A stretch of 64,000 nt of DNA, taken from Flavobacteriaceae bacterium. Lineage in GTDB: Bacteria > Bacteroidota > Bacteroidia > Flavobacteriales > Flavobacteriaceae. A program made the position numbers and the translations under genes. The notes under the pieces were generated by a model that was not told the origin of the DNA, did not search any database, and worked only from the letters and a program-made list of their open reading frames with translations. The stretch is from assembly GCA_009886755.1 (NCBI GenBank), contig QXYU01000020.1, forward strand, positions 62,001 through 126,000. Reading direction: 5' to 3'. Shown piece after piece: positions 45,753 through 57,000 of this stretch (positions are counted from its first letter, which is position 1; the number at the start of each line of letters is the position of its first letter).

Positions 45753-46211
45753 TTAGACAACGGTTTCTGCCTTTAGGGTTTTCAGAGCCTTATAAATATG
45801 ACTGATGGGGTTGAGGCTGTCGTATGCTAAAATCAATTTTCCTTCAATATCAAATACAAAACTGACACGGCGGCTTAGAATTCCAAAAAACTGTTTATTG
45901 ATTTTAAAGGCTTTTTGCAGGAATTTATCCGTATCGGAAAGCAAGGAAAAAGGTAAATTAAAGCTTTCAGAAAATCGTTCGTGGTTCCTAAGGGAGTCCG
46001 TACTGATTCCAATAACCGCTGCGCCATAATCCACAAAGTCGGCATATTTATCGCGAAAAGAACAAACCTCCGCGGTACACCCAGGGGTGTAGTTTTTGGG
46101 GTAAAAGAAAACCACTAAGGGCTTTTTTCCAATAAATTGATCGCTCTTCACAACCGCTCCCCTTTGATCGCTTCGATCAAAAAATGGAAGACTTTCTCCT
46201 TCTTTCAACAT
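45753..46211 (-). CDS. bcp: Thioredoxin-dependent thiol peroxidase (BCP/PrxQ)
   Basis: 152-residue atypical two-Cys peroxiredoxin that reduces H2O2 and organic hydroperoxides. Peroxidatic C45 and resolving C50 lie in YPKNYTPGCTAEVCSFRD, the PrxQ spacing. The thioredoxin fold runs from LPFFDRSDQRGAVVKSDQFIGKKPLVVFFYP to the C-terminus. It starts 3 bases after the queD stop, the third gene of idi-queD-bcp. Confidence 0.93.
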   Translation of the reverse strand: MLKEGESLPFFDRSDQRGAVVKSDQFIGKKPLVVFFYPKNYTPGCTAEVCSFRDKYADFVDYGAAVIGISTDSLRNHERFSESFNLPFSLLSDTDKFLQKAFKINKQFFGILSRRVSFVFDIEGKLILAYDSLNPISHIYKALKTLKAETVV

Positions 46212-46214
46212 AAT

Positions 46215-46625
46215 TTATTCTCCTGCGTATTTAACAAAATTTCGTGGCGTTTCATACAAAACAACTTCTAGGTCTTGGCTGGTATCAAGGTGGGGTCTTA
46301 GTTTATTGTAGATCACCACAACAATATTTTCTGCCGTGGGAATGAGGTTTTGAAACTCCGGTACCTGCACATTTAAATTTTTATGATCAAAGGCGTCTTC
46401 CACCTCAGACTTGATCAAGTCCCGTAGTACTTTTATATCCATCACATAACCCGTTATGGGGTCAATACTTCCCGTGACATGGACAATCAGTTCGTAATTA
46501 TGTCCGTGGTAGTGTTCGTTGGAGCATTTTCCAAAAACAGCTTCGTTTTGAGCTGCTTTCCAATCGGCACGATGCAAACGATGCGCCGCATTAAAATGAG
46601 CTTTTCTAGAGACCGTAACGCGCAT
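46215..46625 (-). CDS. queD: 6-carboxytetrahydropterin synthase QueD (6-PTPS family)
   Basis: 136 residues. Zinc ligands are H15 (FNAAHRL), H40 and H42 (HYHGHNYEL), with catalytic C34 in FGKCSNEHYHGHNY. The later DFKxL-type segment reads MDIKVLRDLI and the ending is VVLYETPRNFVKY. The family covers QueD in queuosine/7-deazapurine synthesis and 6-pyruvoyl-tetrahydropterin synthase. The C-(x3)-HxHGH spacing fits the bacterial QueD type. Its start overlaps the idi stop by one base. Confidence 0.88.
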   Translation of the reverse strand: MRVTVSRKAHFNAAHRLHRADWKAAQNEAVFGKCSNEHYHGHNYELIVHVTGSIDPITGYVMDIKVLRDLIKSEVEDAFDHKNLNVQVPEFQNLIPTAENIVVVIYNKLRPHLDTSQDLEVVLYETPRNFVKYAGE

Positions 46626-47158
46626 TAGTTCTTTGATTTTAAGGATTGGACATGGGTGTAGAATCGATCAAAAATGATTTTAAACCATTCGGTGTACTGC
46701 TGTGGTTGTTCGGTCATATCGACTGCAATGGCTTCCAAAGAAGCCCATCGAAAGGTTGCAACTTCCTCCGGGTTGATCACCGGATCGGTATCGGAATACC
46801 CCAAGAGCACATGATCGAGTTCGTGTTCGGTAAGCCCATTGTCAAACGGGGCTTTGTAGATGAAATTAAAAAGTTCCCTGAGGTCTGTATGCATCCCCAT
46901 CTCCTCTTGTAAACGTCGGTGACCAGCCTCCAAATTAGACTCTCCCATCCGCTGATGACTACAGCAAGTGTTGGTCCACAAGCCTGGGGAATGGTATTTT
47001 TCCCAAGCGCGCTGCTGGAGGAGTAATTCTCCCTTTTTATTTAGGATAAATACGGAAAAGGCACGGTGCAACACCGCTTTTTCGTGTGCTTCCATTTTGG
47101 GCATAGTACCCAAGGGTCTGTCGTTGGTATCAACGAGGATTACTTCTTCTTCTTTCAT
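46625..47158 (-). CDS. idi: Isopentenyl-diphosphate isomerase, type 1
   Basis: Interconverts IPP and DMAPP for isoprenoid synthesis. It has 177 residues from the ATG at 47158 (upstream ATGs exist at 47167 and 47191). It is a Nudix-fold type I enzyme: VLHRAFSVFILNKKGELLLQQR, WTNTCCSHQRMGES with the active-site Cys, and EHELDHVLLG with the catalytic Glu. A -7 box lies at 47168-47175, divergent from prfC. It leads the operon idi-queD-bcp. Confidence 0.93.
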   Translation of the reverse strand: MKEEEVILVDTNDRPLGTMPKMEAHEKAVLHRAFSVFILNKKGELLLQQRAWEKYHSPGLWTNTCCSHQRMGESNLEAGHRRLQEEMGMHTDLRELFNFIYKAPFDNGLTEHELDHVLLGYSDTDPVINPEEVATFRWASLEAIAVDMTEQPQQYTEWFKIIFDRFYTHVQSLKSKN

Positions 47159-47167
47159 GCGATACAT

Positions 47168-47175
47168 CAAAAATA
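47168..47175 (-). promoter_or_regulatory. -7 box TATTTTTG for idi
   Basis: Exact TAnnTTTG match 9 bases before the ATG at 47158 and directly abutting the in-frame ATG at 47167. It favours one of these two starts over 47191. Confidence 0.45.
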
Positions 47176-47231
47176 CCGAAATCTTCTTCAAAAACCTAAA
47201 TCCCCAGTAGGCACCCCTGCTATTTTTCAGC

Positions 47232-47239
47232 TATTTTTG
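47232..47239 (+). promoter_or_regulatory. -7 box TATTTTTG for prfC
   Basis: Exact TAnnTTTG match 16 bases before the prfC ATG, in the divergent spacer shared with idi. Confidence 0.45.
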
Positions 47240-47255
47240 CGAAAACAAATTTGGA

Positions 47256-48845
47256 ATGGGCTTTACGGAAGAATTGCAACGCCGCCGCACTTTTGGGATT
47301 ATCTCCCACCCTGATGCAGGAAAAACTACCTTAACAGAGAAGTTACTCCTTTACGGAGGTGCCATTCAGGAGGCTGGAGCCGTCAAATCCAATAAAATCA
47401 AAAAGTCTGCTACTAGTGACTTTATGGAGATTGAACGCCAACGAGGTATTTCCGTGGCTACCTCCGTCTTGGCCTTTAACTACCAAGACAAAAAAATAAA
47501 TATCCTCGATACTCCTGGACACAGGGATTTCGCGGAAGACACCTACCGCACGCTTACCGCAGTGGATAGTGTAATTGTGGTGATTGACGTGGCCAAAGGC
47601 GTGGAAGAACAAACGGAAAAATTGGTCGAAGTGTGCCGTATGCGCAACATCCCCATGATTGTTTTTATCAACAAACTAGACCGCGAAGGAAAAGATGCTT
47701 TTGACCTATTGGATGAGGTGGAAACCAAACTACATCTGTCCGTAACTCCACTGTCTTTTCCCATCGGAATGGGGTATGATTTCAAAGGGATTTATAACAT
47801 TTGGGAACAAAACGCCCAGCTGTTCTCTGGGGAACAAAAGCAAACCGTAACCCACAAGGAAACCTACGCTTCCCTTGAAGACCCCCAACTGGAAGAACGC
47901 ATTGGCACTAATGCCTTAGATCAACTAAAAGAGGAATTGGAACTGGCGCAAGGGGTTTATAATCCTTTTGACAAAGAGGCTTATTTGAGTGGGCAGCAGC
48001 AGCCTGTTTTCTTTGGTTCGGCACTGAATAATTTTGGCGTACAAGAACTGCTCGATTGCTTTATTGAAATCGCCCCCGAGCCGCTTCCCAAGCAAGCGGA
48101 AGAACGCCTGATCCAACCCGACGAAAAAGACTTTAGTGGGTTTGTCTTTAAGATTCACGCCAATATGGATCCCAAGCACCGTGATCGTTTAGCCTTTGTC
48201 AAGATTGTGTCTGGAACCTTTGAACGCAACAAACCCTACTTGCACGTACGCCAAGGGAAAAAACTCAAATTTTCCAGCCCGAATGCCTTTTTTGCCGAAA
48301 AAAAAGAAATCGTTGATATCTCCTATCCTGGGGATATTGTTGGGCTACACGATACAGGAAACTTTAAAATTGGAGATACCCTCACCAGCCAAGAAAAAAT
48401 CCAATTTCAAGGGATTCCTTCCTTTTCTCCGGAACACTTCCGTTATATCAACAATGCCGACCCGATGAAAGCCAAACAGCTGAACAAAGGAATTGACCAG
48501 TTGATGGACGAAGGAGTGGCGCAACTGTTTACACTTCACCTGAACAACCGTAAAGTGATTGGTACGGTAGGGGCCTTGCAGTTTGAAGTGATTCAATACC
48601 GCCTACTGCACGAATACGGAGCACAATGTTCCTATGAAAACCTCAATGTCCACAAAGCTTGCTGGATTGGCTGTGAATCCGAAGACCATCCCGAGTTTGT
48701 GGAGTTTAAACGGGTAAAACAAAAATTCCTAGCCCTCGACAAACAAGGACAACTGGTCTTTTTCGCGGACTCCGCTTTTTCCCTCCAAATGACCCAACAA
48801 AAATACCCCGCCGTACAGTTCTTTTTTACCTCTGAAATGATCTAA
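47256..48845 (+). CDS. prfC: Peptide chain release factor 3
   Basis: GTPase that removes RF1/RF2 from the ribosome after termination. It has 529 residues. G-domain motifs: ISHPDAGKTTLTEKLL (P-loop), ERQRGISV with the switch I threonine region, DTPGHRDF and FINKLDREG, with AVKSNKIKKSATSDFMEIERQRGIS typical of RF3 rather than EF-G. The central and C-terminal domains end in PAVQFFFTSEMI. It is the + strand partner of the divergent idi gene and has no downstream co-gene. Confidence 0.95.
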   Translation: MGFTEELQRRRTFGIISHPDAGKTTLTEKLLLYGGAIQEAGAVKSNKIKKSATSDFMEIERQRGISVATSVLAFNYQDKKINILDTPGHRDFAEDTYRTLTAVDSVIVVIDVAKGVEEQTEKLVEVCRMRNIPMIVFINKLDREGKDAFDLLDEVETKLHLSVTPLSFPIGMGYDFKGIYNIWEQNAQLFSGEQKQTVTHKETYASLEDPQLEERIGTNALDQLKEELELAQGVYNPFDKEAYLSGQQQPVFFGSALNNFGVQELLDCFIEIAPEPLPKQAEERLIQPDEKDFSGFVFKIHANMDPKHRDRLAFVKIVSGTFERNKPYLHVRQGKKLKFSSPNAFFAEKKEIVDISYPGDIVGLHDTGNFKIGDTLTSQEKIQFQGIPSFSPEHFRYINNADPMKAKQLNKGIDQLMDEGVAQLFTLHLNNRKVIGTVGALQFEVIQYRLLHEYGAQCSYENLNVHKACWIGCESEDHPEFVEFKRVKQKFLALDKQGQLVFFADSAFSLQMTQQKYPAVQFFFTSEMI

Positions 48846-48859
48846 AAGACCCCATACGC

Positions 48860-49299
48860 CTTTTTACTTATTTCCAAAACGAGTTTGATTGGATTTACTC
48901 AACTTTTGTAAGTTGTTGTTATGAAAAGTTCTATACTTTTTGGGATAGGATTGGAGATACTCTTGCATACTACCTAGAATTAGATATTCCAGAATATAAG
49001 GTTGGGTTTTTAAGTGTTATTGACAAAATGTCAAACATGAATGCTTTTGATTCAGATAAGGATTTTAAATATCTTAAAGGCCTCAAAATGAAGCAATTTA
49101 TAAACATCGTAAAGACATTGTTCATTACTATCAATTCGAAACAACTTATAGACACCTAATCGATAAAAACTGCAGAAACGAGGAAGAAATAACGAAACTT
49201 TGGGAATGGAAAAAAAATATGCCCTCCTATTTTAAAAATCATCTGATTTTATCCTGTGAAGGGTTTGAAAGAACATATAAATTGATCCGAAACAATTGA
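48860..49299 (+). pseudogene. Decayed, frameshifted HEPN-type gene fragment
   Basis: Two adjacent reading frames together encode one protein-like sequence. The first (from about 48860) reads FTYFQNEFDWIYSTFVSCCYEKFYTFWDRIGDTLAYYLELDIPE...KYLKGL, and its frame closes at 49160. About 49090 a one-base deletion would shift to the second frame, which reads AIYKHRKDIVHYYQFETTYRHLIDKN...FKNHLILSCEGFERTYKLIRNN and ends at TGA 49297-49299. RKDIVH is an R-x4-H motif, the signature of HEPN RNase domains (Cthe_2314-like type is the closest I can suggest). There is no start codon context, and the N-terminus runs into prfC. The region is AT-rich compared with its neighbours. Assignment is by motif only. 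Confidence 0.55.
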
Positions 49300-49409
49300 A
49301 GACAGAAGCTGACAATGCATATCAAATTACAGCAGCCTTTTAGCAGGCGATACTAGTAATGTTAATCCGTTGGGCTTAACACGAGAACACAATACACCCA
49401 ATACCAAAT
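49300..49409. other. Unassigned spacer after the HEPN remnant
   Basis: 110 bases with no gene. It contains GTTAA and TTAAC flanking a 10-base centre at about 49359-49380. Nothing else is recognised. Confidence 0.35.
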
Positions 49410-49440
49410 AAAAACCCCCAACCGATGGTTGGGGGTTTTT
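49410..49440. terminator. Bidirectional terminator after the rpoBC operon
   Basis: A perfect 14-bp stem (AAAAACCCCCAACC with GGTTGGGGGTTTTT) around GAT, 5 bases beyond the DUF3467 stop, with T tracts in both directions. Confidence 0.93.
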
Positions 49441-49445
49441 GGTGT

Positions 49446-49754
49446 TTAGGCTTCTCCGGCCGGGCCAAAATTCATGGGTATGGGCGGTGCGTCTTGAGAG
49501 TTAATCTCCCCATGCTTGGCTTCATACTTTTGAAGGTTGTCCGCCAAGGCTTTTTGAAAGCGTTTGGCATGTTCCGGCGTCAAAATGATCCGCGACTGCA
49601 CTTTGGCCTTTGGGGCACCGGGCATCAAGCTAACAAAGTCCACCACAAACTCCGAAGGAGAATGGTTGATAATTGCTAGATTGGAATAGGCACCACTGGC
49701 TGTGGTCGCGTCCATTTCAATATCAATCTGTTGTTCTTTTTTTGCTTCTGCCAT
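49446..49754 (-). CDS. DUF3467 protein
   Basis: 102 residues. The family core reads IDIEMDATTASGAYSNLAIINHSPSEFVVDFVSLMPGAPKAKVQSRIILTPEHAKRFQKALADNLQKYE. The function is unknown; the family is widely conserved in Bacteroidota and commonly encoded next to rpoC. Its ATG is 2 bases after the rpoC stop, so it is co-transcribed with the RNA polymerase genes. Confidence 0.92.
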   Translation of the reverse strand: MAEAKKEQQIDIEMDATTASGAYSNLAIINHSPSEFVVDFVSLMPGAPKAKVQSRIILTPEHAKRFQKALADNLQKYEAKHGEINSQDAPPIPMNFGPAGEA

Positions 49755-49756
49755 GG

Positions 49757-52700
49757 CTATTCTTCAATAGGCATTTCTTCTTGCTGATCGATCAACAAAC
49801 TCTTATACTCGTCCTTGGAACCAACAATGGTATTGTTGTATTCGCGGAGTCCTGTTCCTGCTGGAATTTTATGTCCCACAATAACGTTCTCTTTCAAGCC
49901 GTTTAGGTAGTCTTCTTTTCCATTAACCGCCGCCTCGTTGAGTACCTTCGTCGTTTCCTGGAAGGAAGCCGCTGAGATAAAGGATTTGGTTTGTAGGGAC
50001 GCTCGGGTAATTCCTTGCAACTCTGGAGTCGCTGTGGCCGTTGAGGCATCACGTGCCATCACCAAGGCTTTGTCTTCTCGTTTGAGTAAAGAATTTTCAT
50101 CGCGCAACTCTCGTGCCGTGATCATTTGACCTTGCTTCAAGTTTTCGCTCGCGCCTACTTCTTCTACAATCTTCTTACCGTATAGGCTGTCATTCTCTTG
50201 GATAAAGTCGGTTTTGTAAACCAGCTGTCCTTCTAAGAAAATAGAATCCCCCGGGTCTTGAATTTTCACCTTACGCATCATTTGACGTACAACCACCTCA
50301 AAGTGCTTATCGTTGATCTTCACCCCTTGCAATCGATAGACTTCTTGTACTTCGTTCACCAAGTATTGTTGAACGGCAGAAGGGCCTTTGATTTTAAGGA
50401 TATCCGTCGGTGTGATGGAACCGTCAGAAAGCTGCATGCCCGCTTTGACAAAGTCATTCTCCTGTACCAAAATCTGGTTGGATAGTTTGACAAGGTATTT
50501 TTTCACATCACCAAACTTGGATTCCACGATAATCTCACGATTCCCTCGTTTGATTTTTCCAAAAGAAACAACACCGTCGATTTCAGAAACAACCGCAGGA
50601 TTGGAAGGATTTCGCGCTTCGAACAATTCCGTCACCCGTGGCAAACCTCCTGTAATATCTCCAGACTTGGCAGATTTACGTGGAATTTTAACGAGAATTT
50701 TTCCTTCTTTGATTTTCTCTCCGTCGTCCACAATCAGGTGGGCACCCACAGGAAGGTTGTAGGAACGAAGGGTGGTCCCTTTGCTATCTACAATCAATAG
50801 GGTTGGAATGAGTTTTTTATTTCGAGATTCAGAAATTACCTTTTCTTGGAAACCGGTTTGTTCGTCGATTTCTACTTGATAGGTAACCCCTTGTTCGATA
50901 TTTTCAAATACGATTTTCCCTGAGAATTCAGAGACAATCACTCCGTTAAACGGATCCCACTGACAAATCAAATCGTCTTTGCTGAGTTTTGCACCGTCTT
51001 TGATTTTGATGGTCGAACCGTAAGGAATGTTGTTGGTACTCAAAACGTTTTTGGTTTTGGCATCCAAAAGCTTGATTTCAGCCGTACGAGAAATTACGAT
51101 CTCAGCTGCATTGCCTTCGGCATCCAAACCGTTAACCGTTTTAAGATCTTCGATTTCAGCGACTCCTTTGAATTTAGCGATCAAAGAGTTTTCCTCTGAA
51201 ATGTTTCCGGCAACCCCTCCTACGTGGAAAGTACGAAGCGTTAACTGAGTACCCGGCTCTCCAATGGATTGCGCAGCTACAACACCTACAGCTTCTCCCT
51301 TTTGCACCATTTTGCTGGTAGCGAGGTTTCGTCCGTAACATTTTACACAAATTCCTTCGCGTGCTTCACAGGTCAACGGAGAACGTACTTCCACAGCATC
51401 GATGGGTGAAGCGTTGATTTGATCTACAATTGAATCGGTAATTTCTTCTCCAGCTGCAACGATGATTTCGTTAGAACTTGGGTTTATTAGATCGTGAAGC
51501 GCAACGCGCCCTAGGATTCGTTCGCCAAGAGATTCTACGATCTCTTCATTTTTCTTCAACGCAGAAACATTGATACCACGAAGCGTATTACAGTCTTCAA
51601 TATTGATGATGGCGTCTTGTGATACATCAACCAAACGACGGGTCAAGTACCCAGCATCGGCTGTTTTCAGGGCCGTATCTGCCAGTCCTTTACGAGCACC
51701 GTGGGTTGAGATAAAGTATTCCAAAATGGACAAACCTTCCTTAAAGTTAGAAAGGATCGGGTTCTCAATGATCTCCCCTCCTCCTACATTCGATTTCTTT
51801 GGTTTGGCCATCAGACCACGCATTCCTGTAAGCTGACGAATCTGCTCCTTGGAACCCCGTGCTCCAGAATCCAACATCATATATACCGAGTTAAATCCTT
51901 GTTGGTCTTCACTAATGTTTTTCATTGCGAGTTCCGTCAAGGTGGCGTTGGTTGATGTCCAAACGTCAATAACTTGGTTGTAGCGTTCGTTATTGGTAAT
52001 CAATCCCATGTTGTAGTTGGCCATAATACCTTCTACTTGCTTGTTGGCATCTACGATCATCTGCTCCTTTTTTGGAGGGATGATAATATCTCCTAAGCTA
52101 AAGGACAACCCTCCTTTGAAGGCAAAGCCATAGCCCATGTCTTTGATCTTATCCAAAAACTCAGCCGTTTCAGGAACGCTGGTTACTTTTAAGATACCGC
52201 CAATAATCTCCCGTAGGTTTTTCTTGGTCAATACCTCATTGATGTACCCAGCTTCTTCAGGAACAACCTCGTTGAAGAGAACACGTCCTACCGTTGATTC
52301 GATCAACTGGTATTCCAATTCGCCTTTTTCGTTAAAGTCCTTGGCGCGGATTTTAATAATCGCATTCAGATCAACACGCTTGTCGTTGAGCGCAATATGA
52401 ACTTCTTCTGCCGAATAGAAAACCAATCCTTCTCCTTTTACAGGATGTTCTTTGGTGGATTTTCTCGCTTTGGTCATGTAGTACAATCCCAAAACCATGT
52501 CTTGTGAAGGTACTGTGATCGGCGATCCGTTAGCAGGGTTCAAAATGTTATGCGAAGCCAACATCAATAGCTGTGCTTCCAAAATCGCTTCAGGCCCTAG
52601 AGGCAAGTGAACCGCCATTTGATCCCCATCAAAGTCGGCGTTAAAGGCCGTACAAACCAAGGGGTGTAATTGAATCGCTTTTCCTTCAATTAATTTGGGC

Positions 52701-54064
52701 TGGAAAGCCTGAATTCCCAAACGGTGAAGTGTGGGGGCTCGGTTGAGGAGTACTGGGTGTCCTTTCAACACGTTTTCCAGGATATCCCAAACAACGGGTT
52801 CTTTACGATCGATAATTTTCTTCGCAGACTTCACGGTCTTAACAATTCCTCTTTCGATCAACTTCCGGATGATAAAAGGCTTGTATAGTTCCGCGGCCAT
52901 TCCCTTAGGAAGCCCACATTCAAATAATTTCAGTTCCGGTCCAACAACAATTACCGAACGTGCTGAGTAGTCGACACGTTTCCCTAATAGGTTTTGACGG
53001 AAGCGACCTTGTTTTCCTTTGAGGGAATCCGAAAGTGACTTCAAGGGTCGGTTGGATTCGGTTTTAACCGCAGATGATTTACGAGTATTGTCAAAAAGAG
53101 AATCTACAGACTCCTGAAGCATCCGCTTTTCGTTACGTAAAATCACCTCTGGCGCTTTGATCTCCACCAAGCGTTTCAAACGATTGTTTCGGATAATCAC
53201 ACGACGGTAAAGGTCGTTTAAGTCGGATGTAGCAAAGCGACCTCCATCAAGCGGCACCAATGGGCGCAACTCTGGTGGAATAACAGGAATGACTTTCATA
53301 ATCATCCACTCGGGAAGGTTTTCCGAACGCTCGTTAGCATCGCGGAAAGCTTCCACCACCTGCAAGCGTTTTAAGGCTTCTGTTTTTCTTTGCTTAGAGG
53401 TTTCGTTATTGGCTTTGTGACGTAGTTCGTACGAAAGCTCGTTAAGGTCGATACGACCTAAAAGCTCAATCAAACACTCTGCCCCCATCTTAGCGATGAA
53501 CTTATCCGGGTCGCTATCTTCCAAATATTGGTTCTCAGCCGGAAGGGTGTCCATGATATTGAGGTATTCTTCCTCAGTCAAAAAGTCCATTTTCTGAACG
53601 GCTTCTCCTTCTTCGTTTTTGGCAATTCCAGCTTGGATCACAACATAACGTTCATAATAGATAATCATGTCGAGCTTCTTGGAAGGCAATCCGAGCAAGT
53701 AGCCAATTTTGTTAGGAAGGGAACGGAAGTACCAAATGTGTGCTACGGGCACCACCAAATTGATGTGTCCTACACGATCGCGACGGACTTTCTTTTCGGT
53801 AACTTCTACTCCACAGCGGTCACAAACAATCCCTTTATAACGGATTCTTTTGTATTTCCCACAAGCACATTCAAAATCCTTAACCGGGCCAAAAATACGC
53901 TCACAGAACAAGCCGTCACGTTCGGGCTTGTGCGTTCGGTAGTTGATGGTCTCAGGTTTGAGAACTTCTCCACGTGATTTATTAAGGATGACTTCCGGAG
54001 AAGACAGTCCAATGGATATCTTATTGAATTTTTTTTGGGTAATCGGTTCGTTTGTTCTAGCCAT
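49757..54064 (-). CDS. rpoC: RNA polymerase subunit beta-prime
   Basis: 1435 residues from the ATG at 54064; an upstream in-frame extension to 54130 overlaps rpoB and is not family-like. The N-terminal zinc site is [20 protein letters not shown], the clamp follows, and the active-site motif [15 protein letters not shown] holds the three Mg-binding aspartates. The second zinc site is [16 protein letters not shown], and [18 protein letters not shown] is the trigger-loop region. It is followed 2 bases later by DUF3467 and preceded by rpoB (31-base gap). Confidence 0.98.
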   Translation of the reverse strand: MARTNEPITQKKFNKISIGLSSPEVILNKSRGEVLKPETINYRTHKPERDGLFCERIFGPVKDFECACGKYKRIRYKGIVCDRCGVEVTEKKVRRDRVGHINLVVPVAHIWYFRSLPNKIGYLLGLPSKKLDMIIYYERYVVIQAGIAKNEEGEAVQKMDFLTEEEYLNIMDTLPAENQYLEDSDPDKFIAKMGAECLIELLGRIDLNELSYELRHKANNETSKQRKTEALKRLQVVEAFRDANERSENLPEWMIMKVIPVIPPELRPLVPLDGGRFATSDLNDLYRRVIIRNNRLKRLVEIKAPEVILRNEKRMLQESVDSLFDNTRKSSAVKTESNRPLKSLSDSLKGKQGRFRQNLLGKRVDYSARSVIVVGPELKLFECGLPKGMAAELYKPFIIRKLIERGIVKTVKSAKKIIDRKEPVVWDILENVLKGHPVLLNRAPTLHRLGIQAFQPKLIEGKAIQLHPLVCTAFNADFDGDQMAVHLPLGPEAILEAQLLMLASHNILNPANGSPITVPSQDMVLGLYYMTKARKSTKEHPVKGEGLVFYSAEEVHIALNDKRVDLNAIIKIRAKDFNEKGELEYQLIESTVGRVLFNEVVPEEAGYINEVLTKKNLREIIGGILKVTSVPETAEFLDKIKDMGYGFAFKGGLSFSLGDIIIPPKKEQMIVDANKQVEGIMANYNMGLITNNERYNQVIDVWTSTNATLTELAMKNISEDQQGFNSVYMMLDSGARGSKEQIRQLTGMRGLMAKPKKSNVGGGEIIENPILSNFKEGLSILEYFISTHGARKGLADTALKTADAGYLTRRLVDVSQDAIINIEDCNTLRGINVSALKKNEEIVESLGERILGRVALHDLINPSSNEIIVAAGEEITDSIVDQINASPIDAVEVRSPLTCEAREGICVKCYGRNLATSKMVQKGEAVGVVAAQSIGEPGTQLTLRTFHVGGVAGNISEENSLIAKFKGVAEIEDLKTVNGLDAEGNAAEIVISRTAEIKLLDAKTKNVLSTNNIPYGSTIKIKDGAKLSKDDLICQWDPFNGVIVSEFSGKIVFENIEQGVTYQVEIDEQTGFQEKVISESRNKKLIPTLLIVDSKGTTLRSYNLPVGAHLIVDDGEKIKEGKILVKIPRKSAKSGDITGGLPRVTELFEARNPSNPAVVSEIDGVVSFGKIKRGNREIIVESKFGDVKKYLVKLSNQILVQENDFVKAGMQLSDGSITPTDILKIKGPSAVQQYLVNEVQEVYRLQGVKINDKHFEVVVRQMMRKVKIQDPGDSIFLEGQLVYKTDFIQENDSLYGKKIVEEVGASENLKQGQMITARELRDENSLLKREDKALVMARDASTATATPELQGITRASLQTKSFISAASFQETTKVLNEAAVNGKEDYLNGLKENVIVGHKIPAGTGLREYNNTIVGSKDEYKSLLIDQQEEMPIEE

Positions 54065-54095
54065 TTCTTTGTGATACGGTGTTATAACAATTTTT

Positions 54096-57000
54096 TTACT
54101 CTTCCAATCGAATGTCCAATCCAAGGCCATTCAATTCATGCATCAAGACGTTAAACGACTCGGGCAATCCAGGTTCTGGGAGGGTATCTCCTTTCACGAT
54201 CGATTCATAGGTCTTGGCACGTCCAATCACATCATCGGATTTTACGGTCAATATTTCTTGAAGTGTACTGGAAGCACCATAGGCTTCAAGTGCCCATACT
54301 TCCATTTCTCCAAATCGTTGCCCTCCAAATTGCGCTTTTCCTCCAAGAGGCTGTTGCGTAATCAAAGAGTATGGCCCGATAGAACGCGAGTGCATCTTAT
54401 CATCAACCATATGTCCAAGTTTGAGCATATAAATCACCCCTACAGTGGCCGGTTGATCAAAACGCTCTCCAGTTCCTCCGTCATAGAGATAGGTGTGTCC
54501 AAATCGTGGAACCCCTGCCTCATCAGTAAATGAATTGATTTCATCCAAACTAGCTCCATCAAAAATTGGTGTGGCAAACTTCTTGTCGAGTTTTTGCCCA
54601 GCCCAACCCAAAACGGTTTCATAAATCTGTCCAATATTCATTCGAGAAGGTACCCCGAGTGGATTCAAGACAATATCAACAGGGGTTCCGTCATCGAGGA
54701 AAGGCATTTCTTCTTCTCGAACAATTCGAGCAACAATCCCTTTGTTTCCGTGACGACCCGCCATCTTATCTCCTACTTTGAGCTTGCGCTTCTTAGCAAT
54801 GTAAACCTTGGCCAACTTCTTGATCCCTGCAGGCAATTCGTCTCCTACACTGATGGTGAAGTTTTCTCTACGCAAAGCACCCTGTAGATCGTTTTCTTTG
54901 ATTTTGTAGTTATGAATCAAATCGTTGATCAAACTGTTGGTGTCCTTGGTTGTCGTCCAAGTGCCAAGTGTTAAGTGCGTATAGTCCTCTACTGCGTTGA
55001 GCATTTTGAGGGTATATTTCTTTCCTTTTGGCAGTACTTCTTCGCCCAAGTCGTTTTGAACTCCTTGACAGGTCTTCCCATTAAGGATAGAGAATAATTT
55101 CTCAACCAAAACGGACTTTAGCTCTTGGAATTTTACATCATAGGCTGCGTCTAAGGCTTCCAATTCTTGTTTGTCTTGGTTGCGCTTGCGCTTGTCTTTA
55201 ATAGAACGTGTAAAGAGCTTTTTATCAATCACCACACCATGCAACGAAGGGGGCGCTTTGAATGAAGCATCTTTGACATCTCCGGCTTTGTCCCCGAAAA
55301 TGGCACGTAATAATTTTTCTTCTGGTGTTGGATCCGACTCTCCTTTTGGCGTGATTTTCCCAATAAGAATATCCCCAGGATTTACTTCGGCTCCAATACG
55401 GATCATTCCGTTTTCGTCCAAGTCTTTGGTCGCTTCCTCGCTCACGTTTGGAATATCGTCCGTCAACTCTTCTGTTCCCAACTTGGTGTCGCGAACATCT
55501 AAGGAATACTCATCGATATGGATGGACGTAAAGATATCTTCACGTACTACTTTCTCAGAAATTACGATGGCATCCTCAAAGTTGTATCCTTTCCATGGCA
55601 TAAAGGCCACCTTCATGTTCCGCCCAAGAGCAAGTTCTCCTTTTTCTGTGGCATAACCTTGTGAAAGAACCTGTCCTTTGACAACGCGATCCCCTTTCTT
55701 AACGATGGGTTTCAAGTTGATACAAGACCCTTGGTTGGTCTTACGGAATTTGATCAGGTTGTAACTTTTGGTGTCTTCTTCAAAACGAACCAAACGCTCT
55801 TCCTCTGTCAAATCGTATTTGATTGTAATCTTATTAGCATCTACGTATTCAACGACTCCATCGCCTTCGGCGTTGATCAGTACTCGTGAGTCAGAAGCTA
55901 CTTGACGCTCTAGACCCGTTCCTACAATTGGAGATTCAGGACGCAACAAAGGCACGGCCTGACGCATCATGTTGGATCCCATCAAGGCGCGGTTTGCATC
56001 ATCATGTTCCAAGAAAGGAATTAAAGAAGCTGAGATGGAGGCTATTTGATTCGGTGCTACATCTGTATAGTTAATTTGATCGGGAGTAACCACTGGGAAG
56101 TCTGCTTGATCACGGGCAATCACACGATCGTCGGTGATTTTTCCTTTGTTGTCAACAGCAACTGTGGACTGTGCAATCAGTTTGTTTTCTTCCTCCTCGG
56201 CACTCAAGTAGATGGTGTTCTCCAAATCTACTTTTCCGTTTTCAACCTTGCGGTAAGGCGTTTCGATAAACCCGAGGTTGTTTACTTTGGCAAATACTCC
56301 CAAAGAGGAGATCAATCCAATGTTTGGTCCTTCTGGTGTTTCGATCGGACACAAACGCCCGTAGTGAGTGTAGTGTACGTCACGCACCTCAAAACCTGCA
56401 CGTTCACGAGACAATCCTCCAGGACCTAAGGCCGAAAGGCGGCGCTTGTGAGTGATCTCTGCCAGTGGATTGGTCTGATCCATAAACTGAGACAACTGGT
56501 TGGTTCCAAAGAAAGTGTTGATGACAGATGAAAGTGTTTTCGCATTGATCAGGTCAATCGGTGTAAACACTTCATTGTCACGAACATTCATTCGTTCACG
56601 AATGGTTCGCGCCATACGGGCCAAACCAACACCAAACTGAGAAGACAATTGCTCGCCTACGGTTCGAACACGTCGGTTGGATAAGTGGTCAATATCATCA
56701 ATTTCCGCTTTGGAATTAATCAACTCAATCAAATACTTGATGATCGTAATGATATCCAACTTGGTGAGGACTTGCTTATCCATTTCCACATCCAAGTTGA
56801 GTTTTTTATTCATTCGGTAACGCCCTACTTCTCCGAGGTTATAACGCTGGTCTGAGAAGAACAACTTATCTATAATTCCTCGTGCCGTATCCTCATCGGG
56901 TGGTTCGGCGTTTCGAAGTTGACGGTAAATATGTTCTACCGCTTCTTTTTCGGAGTTGGTAGGGTCTTTTTGCAAGGTGTTGTGAATGATGGCATAGTCG

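Noticed and set aside
48970-49155. Minus-strand frame in the prfC-DUF3467 gap
   Set aside because: It mirrors the HEPN-like + strand sequence; the + strand reading gives recognisable motifs and this one does not.
49359-49380. GTTAA...TTAAC inverted repeat as an attachment site
   Set aside because: Arms of only 5 bases with no integrase gene or flanking duplication nearby.
54065-54130. N-terminal extension of rpoC overlapping rpoB
   Set aside because: It overlaps the rpoB 3' end, and the ATG at 54064 gives the family-typical N-terminus.
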